Source: Hyphomonas sp. CY54-11-8 (GTDB lineage: Bacteria; Pseudomonadota; Alphaproteobacteria; Caulobacterales; Hyphomonadaceae). From it: a stretch of DNA of 64,000 bases. Numbering within the stretch: position 1 is the first letter of the stretch; each line of letters starts with the position of its first letter. The stretch covers positions 186,001 through 250,000 of the forward strand of contig NZ_AWFD01000033.1 of assembly GCF_000682735.1 (NCBI RefSeq), given 5' to 3'. Position numbers and translations under genes: made by a program. Below are positions 1-7,998 of the stretch, in pieces. The notes below the pieces were generated by a model, which saw nothing but the letters and a program-made list of their open reading frames with translations, had not been told where the DNA came from and ran no database searches.

Positions 1-432
1 GCTGCGCTCGAAACGGGCGCGCAAATCCCGCGCAAGAACCGGCGCGGCGCCGCCGCTGGTGAAACCGGCAACAAAACTCCCGCGCTCGATCAGGGACGGA
101 AACATGAAATCGCTTTCAGCCGGATCATCGACCACATTCAGGGCAATGTGATGGTAGCGGACAAGGGCAATTGCCAATGCCCGCTTTTCGGGGTCTTCCT
201 CTGCCACAATGGCGAACTGGGCGTCCGGCAGGAAAGCTGCGGCAATCTCCGGGTCCACACATCTCAAATTTGGACATTCCAGGCTTACAAGGTCCCCTGG
301 CATCGCGCCAACCAGGTAGAGTTCAGCGGGGCTGCGGGCGAGGAGCCTTATCTTGCGGGCCGCCATGCCGCCACTTCCGAAAATTACCACGCGGGCCTTC
401 GACATATCGAAAAAAGCCGGAAAAAAATCCAT
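1..432 (-). CDS. cysG: Siroheme synthase N-terminal domain / precorrin-2 dehydrogenase (partial, runs off the left edge)
   Basis: The 144 codons present begin MDFFPAFFDMSKARVVIFG and continue with a GSGGMAARK dinucleotide-binding loop, the N-terminal pattern of the Met8p/CysG-N family. This domain oxidises precorrin-2 with NAD+ and often inserts iron to make siroheme, the cofactor of the NirB nitrite reductase encoded nearby. A GGGGGAA ribosome-binding site stands seven bases before the ATG at 432. The gene follows moaA on the same strand. The methyltransferase half of siroheme synthase is encoded separately as cobA at 7231-7989, so this may be a stand-alone dehydrogenase. The 3' end lies outside the window, so full length is unknown. 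Confidence 0.85.
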   Translation of the reverse strand, partial: MDFFPAFFDMSKARVVIFGSGGMAARKIRLLARSPAELYLVGAMPGDLVSLECPNLRCVDPEIAAAFLPDAQFAIVAEEDPEKRALAIALVRYHHIALNVVDDPAESDFMFPSLIERGSFVAGFTSGGAAPVLARDLRARFERS

Positions 433-562
433 CAATCTATTCCCCCGCACCTTTTGCCATCTGCCGCAATCGTCTCCTCGTCCGACCTGAATGCATACGG
501 ATCAACTGTTCCATGCGGGAAGACCTTGCGCGGCAACGGCGGTATTCCCCTTCGCTGGCACA

Positions 563-1603
563 TCACCCTCCGGTGACGGACATGGTCCGGCGTGTGGCAG
601 CGGTCTCGAGCGAACCGGCATCGAATGTGTGGCCCTTCGGCTTCAGGCCCAACGCGCCATCGAGAGTCTCATCAACGGCGTTATCGCCCTGGCTCCGGAG
701 CGCGGCCTTCAGGTCGGCGCCGCCTTCATGGCCAAGGCAGGTATACAGCATGCCCGTACAGGTCACGCGGACCCGGTTGCAATCCTCACAGAAATTATGG
801 GAGAGCGGCGAGATGAATCCGAGCCGCCCGCCCGTCTCCCGGATACGGACATAGCGCGAAGGCCCGCCCGTATTGTCGGTAAGCGGATCGAGCTTCCAGA
901 CCTGTTCCAGGTCCGCCCTGACCTCACTCAGCGGGAGAAAGGCATCGGTCCGGCCAGCAATACCTTCACCGAGCGGCATGGTTTCGATCAGGCTGATATC
1001 CATGCCGCGGCGATGAGCCCATGTGATGAGGTCCGGCAGCTCTGCCTGGTTCTCGCCTTTCAGCGCAACCGCATTGATCTTGACGCGGAGACCCGCGTCG
1101 AGGGCTGCACTGATGCCATCAAGCACTTCAGGCAACACGTCCCGCCGGGCAATGCGCGCATAGGTTTCCCGGTCGAGCGTATCGAGCGAGACATTGATCC
1201 GCCGGATGCCCATACCGGCCAGCGCGCTTGCATGCCGGGCAAGTTGGGTGCCATTCGTGGTCAGGGTCAGCTCATTCAATTTGCCTGGCAGAATACGCCG
1301 CGACACATCTTCCAGGAAACCCATGACATCCTGCCGGACCAGGGGTTCGCCGCCCGTGATCCGGAGCTTCGTGACACCGCGGGCAATGAATAGGTCCACC
1401 AGCCGGAGCAGTTCATGATAGTCGAGCAAGTCAGCCTTCGGCAGGAAGGTCTGGCGCTCCTGCATGCAATAGGTGCAGCGCAGGTCGCACCGGTCCGTCA
1501 CGGAAAGACGCAGATAGGTGACCCGCCGCCCCAGGGAATCGACCAGGTCCTTGTTGGAGGACTGGCGGGCTCCCGGAAGCGTGTTCAACAAGGTGGTTTT
1601 CAT
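563..1603 (-). CDS. moaA: GTP 3',8-cyclase MoaA (copy 1)
   Basis: This radical-SAM enzyme of 346 residues catalyses the first step of molybdenum cofactor synthesis, GTP to 3',8-cyclo-GTP, with MoaC. The radical SAM motif CDLRCTYC lies near residue 39, and LRITGGEPLVR follows near residue 80. The C-terminal cluster region reads FCEDCNRVRVTCTG and the protein ends in a GG tail (SVTGG) typical of MoaA. Length is normal for the family. It lies 59 bp downstream of mobA and is probably co-transcribed with it and with the siroheme gene. A second diverged moaA lies at 47477-48469. The nearby nitrate reductase NasA needs this cofactor, so this copy probably serves assimilation. Confidence 0.95.
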   Translation of the reverse strand: MKTTLLNTLPGARQSSNKDLVDSLGRRVTYLRLSVTDRCDLRCTYCMQERQTFLPKADLLDYHELLRLVDLFIARGVTKLRITGGEPLVRQDVMGFLEDVSRRILPGKLNELTLTTNGTQLARHASALAGMGIRRINVSLDTLDRETYARIARRDVLPEVLDGISAALDAGLRVKINAVALKGENQAELPDLITWAHRRGMDISLIETMPLGEGIAGRTDAFLPLSEVRADLEQVWKLDPLTDNTGGPSRYVRIRETGGRLGFISPLSHNFCEDCNRVRVTCTGMLYTCLGHEGGADLKAALRSQGDNAVDETLDGALGLKPKGHTFDAGSLETAATRRTMSVTGG

Positions 1604-1662
1604 GACATGAGCCTAGCGCGTTCCAGCCAGGCCGCGAACCGGAAGCGCCTCCCTCCCGGACA

Positions 1663-2268
1663 TCAAGCCTTCCCTGCCAGAATCCGGGCACGCGCCAGGT
1701 CTTCCGGCGTGTTGATGTTGAGGAAGGCATCTTCGCCGGCCCCGATATCGATGACCGCCGCGCCGAGCCGGTCCACGATCCGGTGAAGGGCGCGTTCATT
1801 TGCCTGCAGCACGAGGTGTTCGAGGTCTTCGAGAATACTGGCCGACCAGACGCCAAAGACGGGCTGCAACCTGCCATTTGCCCTCGCGACGGCGCCTGGG
1901 TGGTCGCCTTGCCCCTCGAGAAGCGCAGAAACAATGGAAGCGGGGAAGAATGGCGCATCGACCGGAACCGTCACAAGGCGGCCTTCCGGCGCCTGGGACG
2001 CGAGGGAGCGCACCGCGCCCAGCAGCCCTCCGGCGGGGCCGAGCGCATGGCCACCTGCCCCTGTCGCATCCGGCACAAAGCCGATCCCGGCAGCATCTGC
2101 CCAGTCCGGCTTGTCCGGCGCAACAACAACAATCAACCGGCACAGGCCGGAGATCTTGCCTGCAGCAATCTCGTGGAGCGCCTCGCCGCCAAGCGTGACG
2201 CGCGCCTTGTCGAGACCGCCGAGCCGGCGTCCCTGGCCTCCGGCAAGGATCACGCCAAGATCAATCAT
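1663..2268 (-). CDS. mobA: Molybdenum cofactor guanylyltransferase MobA (copy 1)
   Basis: MobA attaches GMP to molybdopterin to make the MGD form used by nitrate reductases. The N-terminus carries the nucleotidyltransferase signature LGVILAGGQGRRLGGLDKA, a PVDAPFFP metal-binding segment follows mid-protein, and the C-terminus has the NINTPEDLARAR motif. An open frame extends 14 codons further upstream to 2310, but MIDLGVILAGG at 2268 fits the family start, giving 201 residues. It is upstream of moaA on the same strand and divergent from moeA. A second mobA lies at 32786-33379. Confidence 0.9.
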   Translation of the reverse strand: MIDLGVILAGGQGRRLGGLDKARVTLGGEALHEIAAGKISGLCRLIVVVAPDKPDWADAAGIGFVPDATGAGGHALGPAGGLLGAVRSLASQAPEGRLVTVPVDAPFFPASIVSALLEGQGDHPGAVARANGRLQPVFGVWSASILEDLEHLVLQANERALHRIVDRLGAAVIDIGAGEDAFLNINTPEDLARARILAGKA

Positions 2269-2633
2269 GGCAAGGACGCCTTGCCGCAAGGCAGGGCGCT
2301 GCCTGGGCACAAATCAGCCCGGGCGCCACACCCCGATTGAGATGGGTCCGGAAGGATGAAAGGTCGCTCATGGCAAATCATGCCGGTAATCCTATCCTGC
2401 AGTCACCGTCCGGATCAATTCTGACATACGATGGAAATTCCCGGACGTGCCAGCGTCCGCACTTTGTGCCATGTCCGGCTTTTCCGCCACTCCGGCCTCC
2501 CCTGCCTCTTGTTCAGATCGGCAAGGCTGCTCTATGCCGGTGCCGGAAAGGTCCCCGGTCATCCGCCGGGTAGGCCGGATACCTCGAACGGGGAACGCTC
2601 CGGGATTTTCCCGGAGGCAGCGGAAGGAACCGC
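2269..2633. other. Divergent mobA/moeA intergenic region
   Basis: No convincing gene lies here. It must hold the promoters for mobA (leftward) and moeA (rightward). A perfect 7-bp hairpin, CTCCGGG-ATTTT-CCCGGAG at 2598-2616, stands just before the moeA ribosome-binding site GGAAGGA (2622-2628) and could affect moeA translation. I looked for the Moco riboswitch signature found upstream of moaA2 and did not see it here on either strand. Confidence 0.5.
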
Positions 2634-3830
2634 ATGATCGATCGCACCGAAGCCCTCGCCCTTCTGGAAAAACATGCCGGCCTGATGGAAGAGATGCACC
2701 TCGCCTTGCCTGGGATCGACGGGCATGTGCTTGCCCGCGATCTGGTCGCCGCATCTACCGTGCCCCCTGCCGACATGTCCGCCATGGATGGCTATGCGAT
2801 CCGGTTTGCCGATCTTATTGATGGCCGGGGCGGATTCCGCGTCATTGCCGAAACCGCCGCCGGATCTCCCTCAAGTGCGCCACTCGGTCCCGCAGAGGCG
2901 GTCCGGGTCTTCACGGGGTCCGTCATGCCACCCGGCGCAGACCATGTCGTCATCCAGGAGGACGTATCGGCGGGAGACGCCCGGATCGAGATCCGGGCAT
3001 CGCAGGAAAGGCCGCGGAACATCCGCCGGGCCGGCGTCGATTTTTGCGAAGGGGATCTGCTGATACCGGCCGGGACGCCGCTCGGCCCGATGGAACTGGG
3101 GGTCGCCGCAAGCGCAAACCAGTCCGGACTCCAGGTCAGGCGCAAACCGAAAATCGCCATTCTGGCCAATGGAAACGAGCTGATCCTGCCGGGCTCCCAG
3201 GCTGGCCCGGCCAGTGTCATCTGTTCCACGCCTTTTGCGCTCGTGCCCCTGATCCGGAACTGGGGCGCGGACGCTGATTTCGTGGGGATTGCGGAAGATT
3301 CGGAGGCTTCGATCAGGGCTTTCATCGAAAAATGCCGGGGCGCCGACATCATTATTCCCCTGGGCGGCGCCTCGGTCGGGGACCATGATCATATGCAATC
3401 TGCCTTCAGGGCATGCGGCCTCGCGCCCGTCTTCTCGAAGGTCGCCATACGGCCCGGCAAACCCACCTGGTTCGGCATGCTCGGAGACACGCGCGTCCTC
3501 GGCCTGCCCGGCAATCCTGCCTCGGCACTGGTTTGTGCCATCCTGTTCCTGAAACCGTTGATCGCGGCCATGCTCGGCGTGAATATGCCCGGCACAGGCC
3601 TCCAGGCTGTCATCTCCACGGGCCTTGCGCCGAATGGTCCGCGCGAAACCTTCCTGCGCGCCCGGATGGTGCCTGGCGCGGACGCAGCCGCGCACGTCAC
3701 CCCGGTTTCCAACCAGGACACGTCCGTCCTCTCGCCCTTCCTTGTGGCCAATGTCCTCATCCGGCGTGCTGCCAATGCCCCGGCTGTCCCGGCCGGAGCC
3801 CGCGTGATGTGCATTCCTTTCAAGCAATGA
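2634..3830 (+). CDS. moeA: Molybdopterin molybdenumtransferase MoeA (copy 1)
   Basis: MoeA inserts molybdate into adenylated molybdopterin. The 398-residue protein shows the MoeA order: an N-terminal region with PPADMSAMDGYAIR (around residue 45), a FTGSVMPPGADHVVIQED segment, the MPT-binding-like IIPLGGASVGDHD (around residue 242), and KPTWFGMLG...LGLPGNPASALV near residue 280. Length is standard. The start has a good GGAAGGA ribosome-binding site. It is divergent from mobA-moaA and lies upstream of the porin-nasTS operon. A paralogue lies at 52633-53817. Confidence 0.95.
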   Translation: MIDRTEALALLEKHAGLMEEMHLALPGIDGHVLARDLVAASTVPPADMSAMDGYAIRFADLIDGRGGFRVIAETAAGSPSSAPLGPAEAVRVFTGSVMPPGADHVVIQEDVSAGDARIEIRASQERPRNIRRAGVDFCEGDLLIPAGTPLGPMELGVAASANQSGLQVRRKPKIAILANGNELILPGSQAGPASVICSTPFALVPLIRNWGADADFVGIAEDSEASIRAFIEKCRGADIIIPLGGASVGDHDHMQSAFRACGLAPVFSKVAIRPGKPTWFGMLGDTRVLGLPGNPASALVCAILFLKPLIAAMLGVNMPGTGLQAVISTGLAPNGPRETFLRARMVPGADAAAHVTPVSNQDTSVLSPFLVANVLIRRAANAPAVPAGARVMCIPFKQ

Positions 3831-3947
3831 CCGGCCAATCTGCTCAAAACTGATCCACCCCCCGTGGGAGCGGGCGGGGCCGACCGGTCCGGAATTGCGA
3901 AACCGCGCCGCCCGGTTCAGCTTTGCCCTGCTCGCTGCAGCGGGCCC

Positions 3948-4054
3948 GCCTTCGATGACGAAGGCATACTTCGATGAAGAAGTTGAAGCGTCTGCCGCGC
4001 CCCGCGGCCTGTTCCAACATTCCGTGTCCATGAACATGCGCACGGGCTTCTTCA
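3948..4054 (+). promoter_or_regulatory. Tandem six-base-loop hairpins in the porin-nasTS leader (candidate NasT target)
   Basis: Hairpin A pairs GCCTTC (3948-3953) with GAAGGC (3960-3965) around the loop GATGAC. Two bases later hairpin B pairs ACTTC (3968-3972) with GAAGT (3979-3983) around the loop GATGAA. A GCCGCG-CCC-CGCGGC hairpin follows at 3994-4008. The segment TGAAGAAG (3975-3982, loop and 3' arm of B) is exactly complementary to CTTCTTCA at 4047-4054, just before the porin start, so hairpin B and that long-range pairing exclude each other. Paired six-base-loop hairpins are the known RNA target of ANTAR regulators such as NasT. The classical loop has A at position 1 and G at position 4; here G4 is present but position 1 is G. 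The nrtA leader has the same loops. Function is inferred. Confidence 0.55.
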
Positions 4055-4065
4055 CCGAGACCAAC

Positions 4066-5307
4066 ATGACCCAGTCAGCCAAATTGTTCCGCAAATTCGC
4101 CTGCGCCGCAGGCTTCGCCGCCTTGTGCCTCCAGCCCGCCCTCGCGGAAGAAAAGGACCCGGCACCCGCCACGCTCGCAGACGCCCTGAAAGCCTCTCAT
4201 CCGATCCTCGAAACCCGTCTGCGCTATGAAGGCGTCAGCCAGGACGGGCTCTCCAATGACGCAAACGCCCTGACCTATCGCATACGTGCCGGCCTCGAAA
4301 CCGGGGCTTTTGCCGATACGACGTTCCTTGTTGAATTCGACCATGTCGGCGACCTCGTCGACGACTACAATTCGACAATCAATGGCAAGACCGGCTACCC
4401 GGTCGTCCCGGATCCTGAAGTGACCGAACTGAACCGGCTCCAGCTGGTCAACAAGAGCCTGCCGGATACGGTAACCACGCTCGGCCGCCAACGGATCGCC
4501 CTCGACGATCACCGCTTCATTGGCAATGTCGGCTGGCGCCAGAACGAGCAGACATTCGATGCGATCCGGTTCCAGAACACCTCCTTCGGCAAGGTCACGG
4601 TGGATGCAGGTTATATCGTGCAGGTGAACCGGATCTTCGGAGAAGACTCTCCGGCCGGCCGCTGGGACGGCGACAGCTATTTCGTCAACGCGTCCCTGCC
4701 CACGCCCGCCGGCAAGCTCAGCGCCTTCTCCTATTTCGTCGATGTCGACCAGGGCGGCGGCTCGGCCTCGTCGAAGACTTTCGGCGCGCGCCTTGCCGGT
4801 GCAACACCTCTCGGCCCCGGTAAACTGGCCTATGCCGGGGCGTTTGCGCAGCAAAGCGATTACGGTTCCAGCAATCTCGACTATTCCGCCTCCTACTACC
4901 TCCTCGACGGCAATTATTCCGCCGGCGCCTGGAGTGCAGGCGCAGGGCTCGAAGTGCTCGGAAGCGACAACTCGGCCGCGTTCCAGACCCCTCTGGCAAC
5001 CCTGCACAAATTCCAGGGCTGGGCTGACAAGTTTTTGGTCACGCCGGCAGGCGGAGTGAAGGATTTATATGCTAAGGCAAGCTTCAGTGCCGGGGATGCC
5101 GGGCCATTTTCTGGCATCGGCTTCCTGGCGGTCTATCATGATTTCTCTGCCGAATCCGGCGGAGGAGACTATGGGTCCGAACTGGACCTGCAGGCGAGTG
5201 CAAAATGGAAGTCTCTTGGACTGGCCCTGAAATTCGCAGATTATCAGGCCGACGGATTTTCCACCGACACACAAAAGGTGTGGTTTGAAATCAACTGGAG
5301 CCTCTGA
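4066..5307 (+). CDS. Outer-membrane porin-like beta-barrel protein (putative nitrate porin, copy 1)
   Basis: The protein is 413 residues from the chosen ATG. That start gives a clean signal peptide (basic N-terminus, AAGFAALCLQPALA, cleavage near residue 27); the frame is open further upstream to 3895, but the extra sequence is not signal-like and overlaps leader hairpins. The mature part alternates short polar and hydrophobic segments and ends in an aromatic-rich strand (VWFEINWSL), as in outer-membrane barrels of the alginate-export type. Conserved blocks such as LGRQRIALDDHRFIGNVG and TPLATLHKFQGWAD recur in a second protein at 36509-37708 that sits inside the nar operon. The neighbours are nasT and nasS, so nitrate or nitrite passage is likely, but that is inference from context. 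Confidence 0.8.
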   Translation: MTQSAKLFRKFACAAGFAALCLQPALAEEKDPAPATLADALKASHPILETRLRYEGVSQDGLSNDANALTYRIRAGLETGAFADTTFLVEFDHVGDLVDDYNSTINGKTGYPVVPDPEVTELNRLQLVNKSLPDTVTTLGRQRIALDDHRFIGNVGWRQNEQTFDAIRFQNTSFGKVTVDAGYIVQVNRIFGEDSPAGRWDGDSYFVNASLPTPAGKLSAFSYFVDVDQGGGSASSKTFGARLAGATPLGPGKLAYAGAFAQQSDYGSSNLDYSASYYLLDGNYSAGAWSAGAGLEVLGSDNSAAFQTPLATLHKFQGWADKFLVTPAGGVKDLYAKASFSAGDAGPFSGIGFLAVYHDFSAESGGGDYGSELDLQASAKWKSLGLALKFADYQADGFSTDTQKVWFEINWSL

Positions 5308-5962
5308 CGATCGTGATCCGCTGCGGCAGGCAGGCGAGTCCCGTCCGGCCGCAGCGGCGGTCCCCCTGCGCGTCCTCATCATTGATGATGATCTGGACCG
5401 GGCCCGCCAGGTCGAGGATGGCCTGTCCGGACATGCCGCCGTCCACCTGGCAACGAGCATACATGGCCGCCCCCTGCTGGACCTCATCGCATCGGTACAA
5501 CCGGATGTCATCATCATGGATTGCAATTCCCCCGACCGGGACACGATCGAGAGCCTTCGCCTGGTCGCCCAGTCCAATCCAAAGCCGATCGTGATGTTCG
5601 TCGAGGAAGAAGGCAGCGACCAGATGACCGCCGCCATTGAAGCGGGCGTCAGTGCCTATGTCATCGACGGGCTGACCCCCAAACGGGTCCGCCCGCTGAT
5701 CCAGACAGCCATCGCCCGCTTCAAGGTCATGGACGGTCTGCAGAGCGAGCTACGCAAGACACGGGACGACCTTGCCGCCCGCAAGGTGATCGAACGGGCC
5801 AAAGGCCTCCTGATGCAACGCCAGGGCATGACGGAAGAACAGGCCTTCAAGGCCATGCGCGACATGTCGCAGAAACAGGGCAAACCGCTGAAATCCGTCG
5901 CAGAGAACGTCATCGCCATCCTCGACATGATCGGCGACAAACAGGATACGGAGGGAACGTGA
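5285..5962 (+). CDS. nasT: NasT-like nitrate response regulator with ANTAR RNA-binding domain
   Basis: The 225-residue protein has a receiver-like domain (LRVLIIDDDLDRARQVEDGL, IIMDCNSPDRD) followed by a C-terminal ANTAR domain: KVIERAKGLLMQRQGMTEEQAF, then AMRDMSQKQGKPLKSVAENVI. NasT proteins bind paired hairpins in the leaders of nitrate assimilation operons and prevent termination when NasS releases them in the presence of nitrate. The start overlaps the porin stop by 23 bp in another frame, and the stop overlaps the nasS GTG start, so the three genes are translationally coupled. Candidate targets are the leaders at 3948-4054 and 17935-18027. Confidence 0.92.
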   Translation: MKSTGASDDRDPLRQAGESRPAAAAVPLRVLIIDDDLDRARQVEDGLSGHAAVHLATSIHGRPLLDLIASVQPDVIIMDCNSPDRDTIESLRLVAQSNPKPIVMFVEEEGSDQMTAAIEAGVSAYVIDGLTPKRVRPLIQTAIARFKVMDGLQSELRKTRDDLAARKVIERAKGLLMQRQGMTEEQAFKAMRDMSQKQGKPLKSVAENVIAILDMIGDKQDTEGT

Positions 5963-7242
5963 CACACACGCCGCTGACAATCGGGTTTGCACGCCTCTCC
6001 GATGTGGCCACGATCGCTGCCGCAAAGGAGCGGGGAACATTCGAGGCGTTCGGCCTGGATGTCACCCTCACGCGCTTCCAGTCCTGGGCCGCCCTGCGCG
6101 ACGCCCTCGGGACCGGCGCGATAGATGCGGCCCATATGCTCTCGCCCATGGTCGTCGCCTCTGCGGCAGGGCTTGGCCCCTATCCCGGCGCCTTCACCTC
6201 GGCCTTCACGCTGAATTTGAACGGCAACGCCATCACCGTGTCGAACTCCCTGTTTTCGGCCATGCAGAAGGCCGCTCCGGAGGCGATGGCGCATTTGCCC
6301 CTGACCGCCTCTCCCCTGGCGGCCGTCATCAATATCCGCCACCTGCTGAAACAGCCCCCGCTCACTTTCGCGCATGTCTACCCCCATTCCATGCATGCCT
6401 ATGAACTCCGCTACTGGCTGAGCGCGGCAGGGATCGATCCGGACAAGGATGTCCGGCTCGTGGTCAGCCCGCCCTCCCATGTCCTGGACGCCCTCTCGAT
6501 CGGGGAGATCGACGGCTATTGCGTTGGCGAACCCTGGAACACCGCAGCCTATGAATCCGGTGTCGGCCGCACGCTGATCACCTCCGGCGAGATCTGGTCG
6601 AACGGACCGGAGAAGATGCTGGCTGTCCGGCGGGAATTTGCTGACACGAAACATGAAACCCACCTCCAGCTCCTGCAGGCGCTGTTGACCAGCGCCGCCT
6701 GGGTCGACCAGCCGGAAAACCGCCTCGCGGCAGCGAACATTGTGAGCGGTCCGGCCTATACCGGCATGGGTATGGACAAGGTGGCCGCCTCCCTGACGGG
6801 CGAGAACCGGCAGACCGCCGGCCGCATCCGGGTAGATATGCCGGACTTCAATGTTTTCCACCGCTATGCCGCCAATTTCCCCTGGCGGTCGCACGCAATC
6901 TGGATCCTCTCGCAAATGGTCCGCTGGGGCGAAGCGCCGCCGGACACCGATTATGCGGAAGTTGCAAGCCGCGCTTTCCAGCCGGACATCTTCCGCGAGG
7001 CCGCCCTGCCGCTCGGCTATGCCTGCCCGACCATCGACCTGAAAGTCGAAGGCGCTCATACGGTTCCCTGGCTGATGACCGACGCGACGAGCCCGATCGC
7101 GTTCGGACCGGACCGGTTCATGGACGGGCGCATTTTCGATCCGACCGATGTGGACACTTATCTCGCAGGTTTTGATATCCGTGCACGCGAATCCCGGCTG
7201 GCCCCCATCGACGAAGTCCAGTCTTCGGAACTAGCCAAGTGA
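5959..7242 (+). CDS. nasS: NasS-like nitrate/nitrite sensor (NrtA-family protein without signal peptide)
   Basis: The 427-residue protein belongs to the NrtA/NasF nitrate-binding family but starts directly with PLTIGFARLSDVATIAAAKERG and has no signal peptide or lipobox, so it should be cytoplasmic. Blocks shared with the transporter protein at 16438-17892 include [35 protein letters not shown] and MPDFNVFHRYAANFP. NasS is known to hold NasT inactive until nitrate or nitrite binds. The GTG start overlaps the nasT stop by four bases. Its last 12 bases overlap the 3' end of the convergent cobA gene. Confidence 0.9.
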   Translation: MTHTPLTIGFARLSDVATIAAAKERGTFEAFGLDVTLTRFQSWAALRDALGTGAIDAAHMLSPMVVASAAGLGPYPGAFTSAFTLNLNGNAITVSNSLFSAMQKAAPEAMAHLPLTASPLAAVINIRHLLKQPPLTFAHVYPHSMHAYELRYWLSAAGIDPDKDVRLVVSPPSHVLDALSIGEIDGYCVGEPWNTAAYESGVGRTLITSGEIWSNGPEKMLAVRREFADTKHETHLQLLQALLTSAAWVDQPENRLAAANIVSGPAYTGMGMDKVAASLTGENRQTAGRIRVDMPDFNVFHRYAANFPWRSHAIWILSQMVRWGEAPPDTDYAEVASRAFQPDIFREAALPLGYACPTIDLKVEGAHTVPWLMTDATSPIAFGPDRFMDGRIFDPTDVDTYLAGFDIRARESRLAPIDEVQSSELAK

Positions 7243-7989
7243 CCGGAAGGGCTCCCGCGATGCGGCCGCCGCACTCGCCAGGCTGAGCGGATAGCGGACC
7301 ATGAGGATGGCGGGATTCGACACATTCCCTTCCGCGGCAGCGAGGGCAATCTGGTCGACGCGCGTCGAAACCGTCCTTGCGCATGCCTGACCTGCCCGCT
7401 CGATCCAGTCCGCGGGCGCATGTCCCGGAACGCCGGCCGCCAGGAGTTTCGACTGGATCCGCCATGCCTGCGCCACCCCCATATAGAAGGCGATACAGGT
7501 GCCGGGCTTAGCCACGCTTTCCCAGTCGGGCGTGTCCGCCTCATCCTGCGAGCGGCCGGTCGTCACCACGAAATGCCGGATTTCCTGGCGTTCGGTCACC
7601 GTGATTTCCGCATCCGCCGCAGCGGCGAGCGCCGCCGTGACACCCGGCACGATCTCAATCTCCGCTCCCGCGGCTTTCGCGATGGCGATTTCTTCGGCTG
7701 CCCGGCCAAACACCATCGGATCCCCGGACTTCAGGCGGGCAACCACCTGACCGCGCCGCAGGGCTTCATAAATCCGGACATTGATGTCTGCCTGCTGGAC
7801 GCCGCCGTCACCGGCCCGCTTGCCGACATAGGCAATGTCCGCCCCTGCCGACGTATGGACCAGAACCTCCGGATCGATAAGCCGGTCATAGAGGACAAGA
7901 TGCGCCTCAGATATCCGCTTCGCCGCCCGGAATGTCAGGAGGTCTCCGGCCCCGGGGCCACATCCGATCAGGATCAGTTTACCGGTCAT
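7231..7989 (-). CDS. cobA: Uroporphyrinogen-III C-methyltransferase (SUMT)
   Basis: This enzyme uses two SAM molecules to convert uroporphyrinogen III to precorrin-2 for siroheme, the NirB cofactor. The 252 residues show GKLILIGCGPGAGDLLTFRAA at the N-terminus, the RLKSGDPMVFGRAAEE motif near residue 90, and IEIVPGVTAALAAAA near residue 115, all classical SUMT blocks. An alternative GTG at 7998 directly follows the nasA stop; the ATG at 7989 has the better-spaced AGG. It is the last gene of the nrtA-nasA operon and overlaps nasS tail to tail by 12 bp. It complements the separate CysG-N gene at the left edge. Confidence 0.93.
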   Translation of the reverse strand: MTGKLILIGCGPGAGDLLTFRAAKRISEAHLVLYDRLIDPEVLVHTSAGADIAYVGKRAGDGGVQQADINVRIYEALRRGQVVARLKSGDPMVFGRAAEEIAIAKAAGAEIEIVPGVTAALAAAADAEITVTERQEIRHFVVTTGRSQDEADTPDWESVAKPGTCIAFYMGVAQAWRIQSKLLAAGVPGHAPADWIERAGQACARTVSTRVDQIALAAAEGNVSNPAILMVRYPLSLASAAAASREPFRSLG

Positions 7990-7998
7990 CTCTTTCAC

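Noticed and set aside
2311-2633. Possible Moco or cobalamin riboswitch before moeA copy 1
   Set aside because: It has a strong hairpin next to the ribosome-binding site but none of the conserved Moco RNA segments seen at 48477-48580 and no B12-box pattern.
3895-4065. N-terminal extension of the first porin
   Set aside because: The signal peptide begins at 4066; the upstream sequence forms leader hairpins and has no secretion features.
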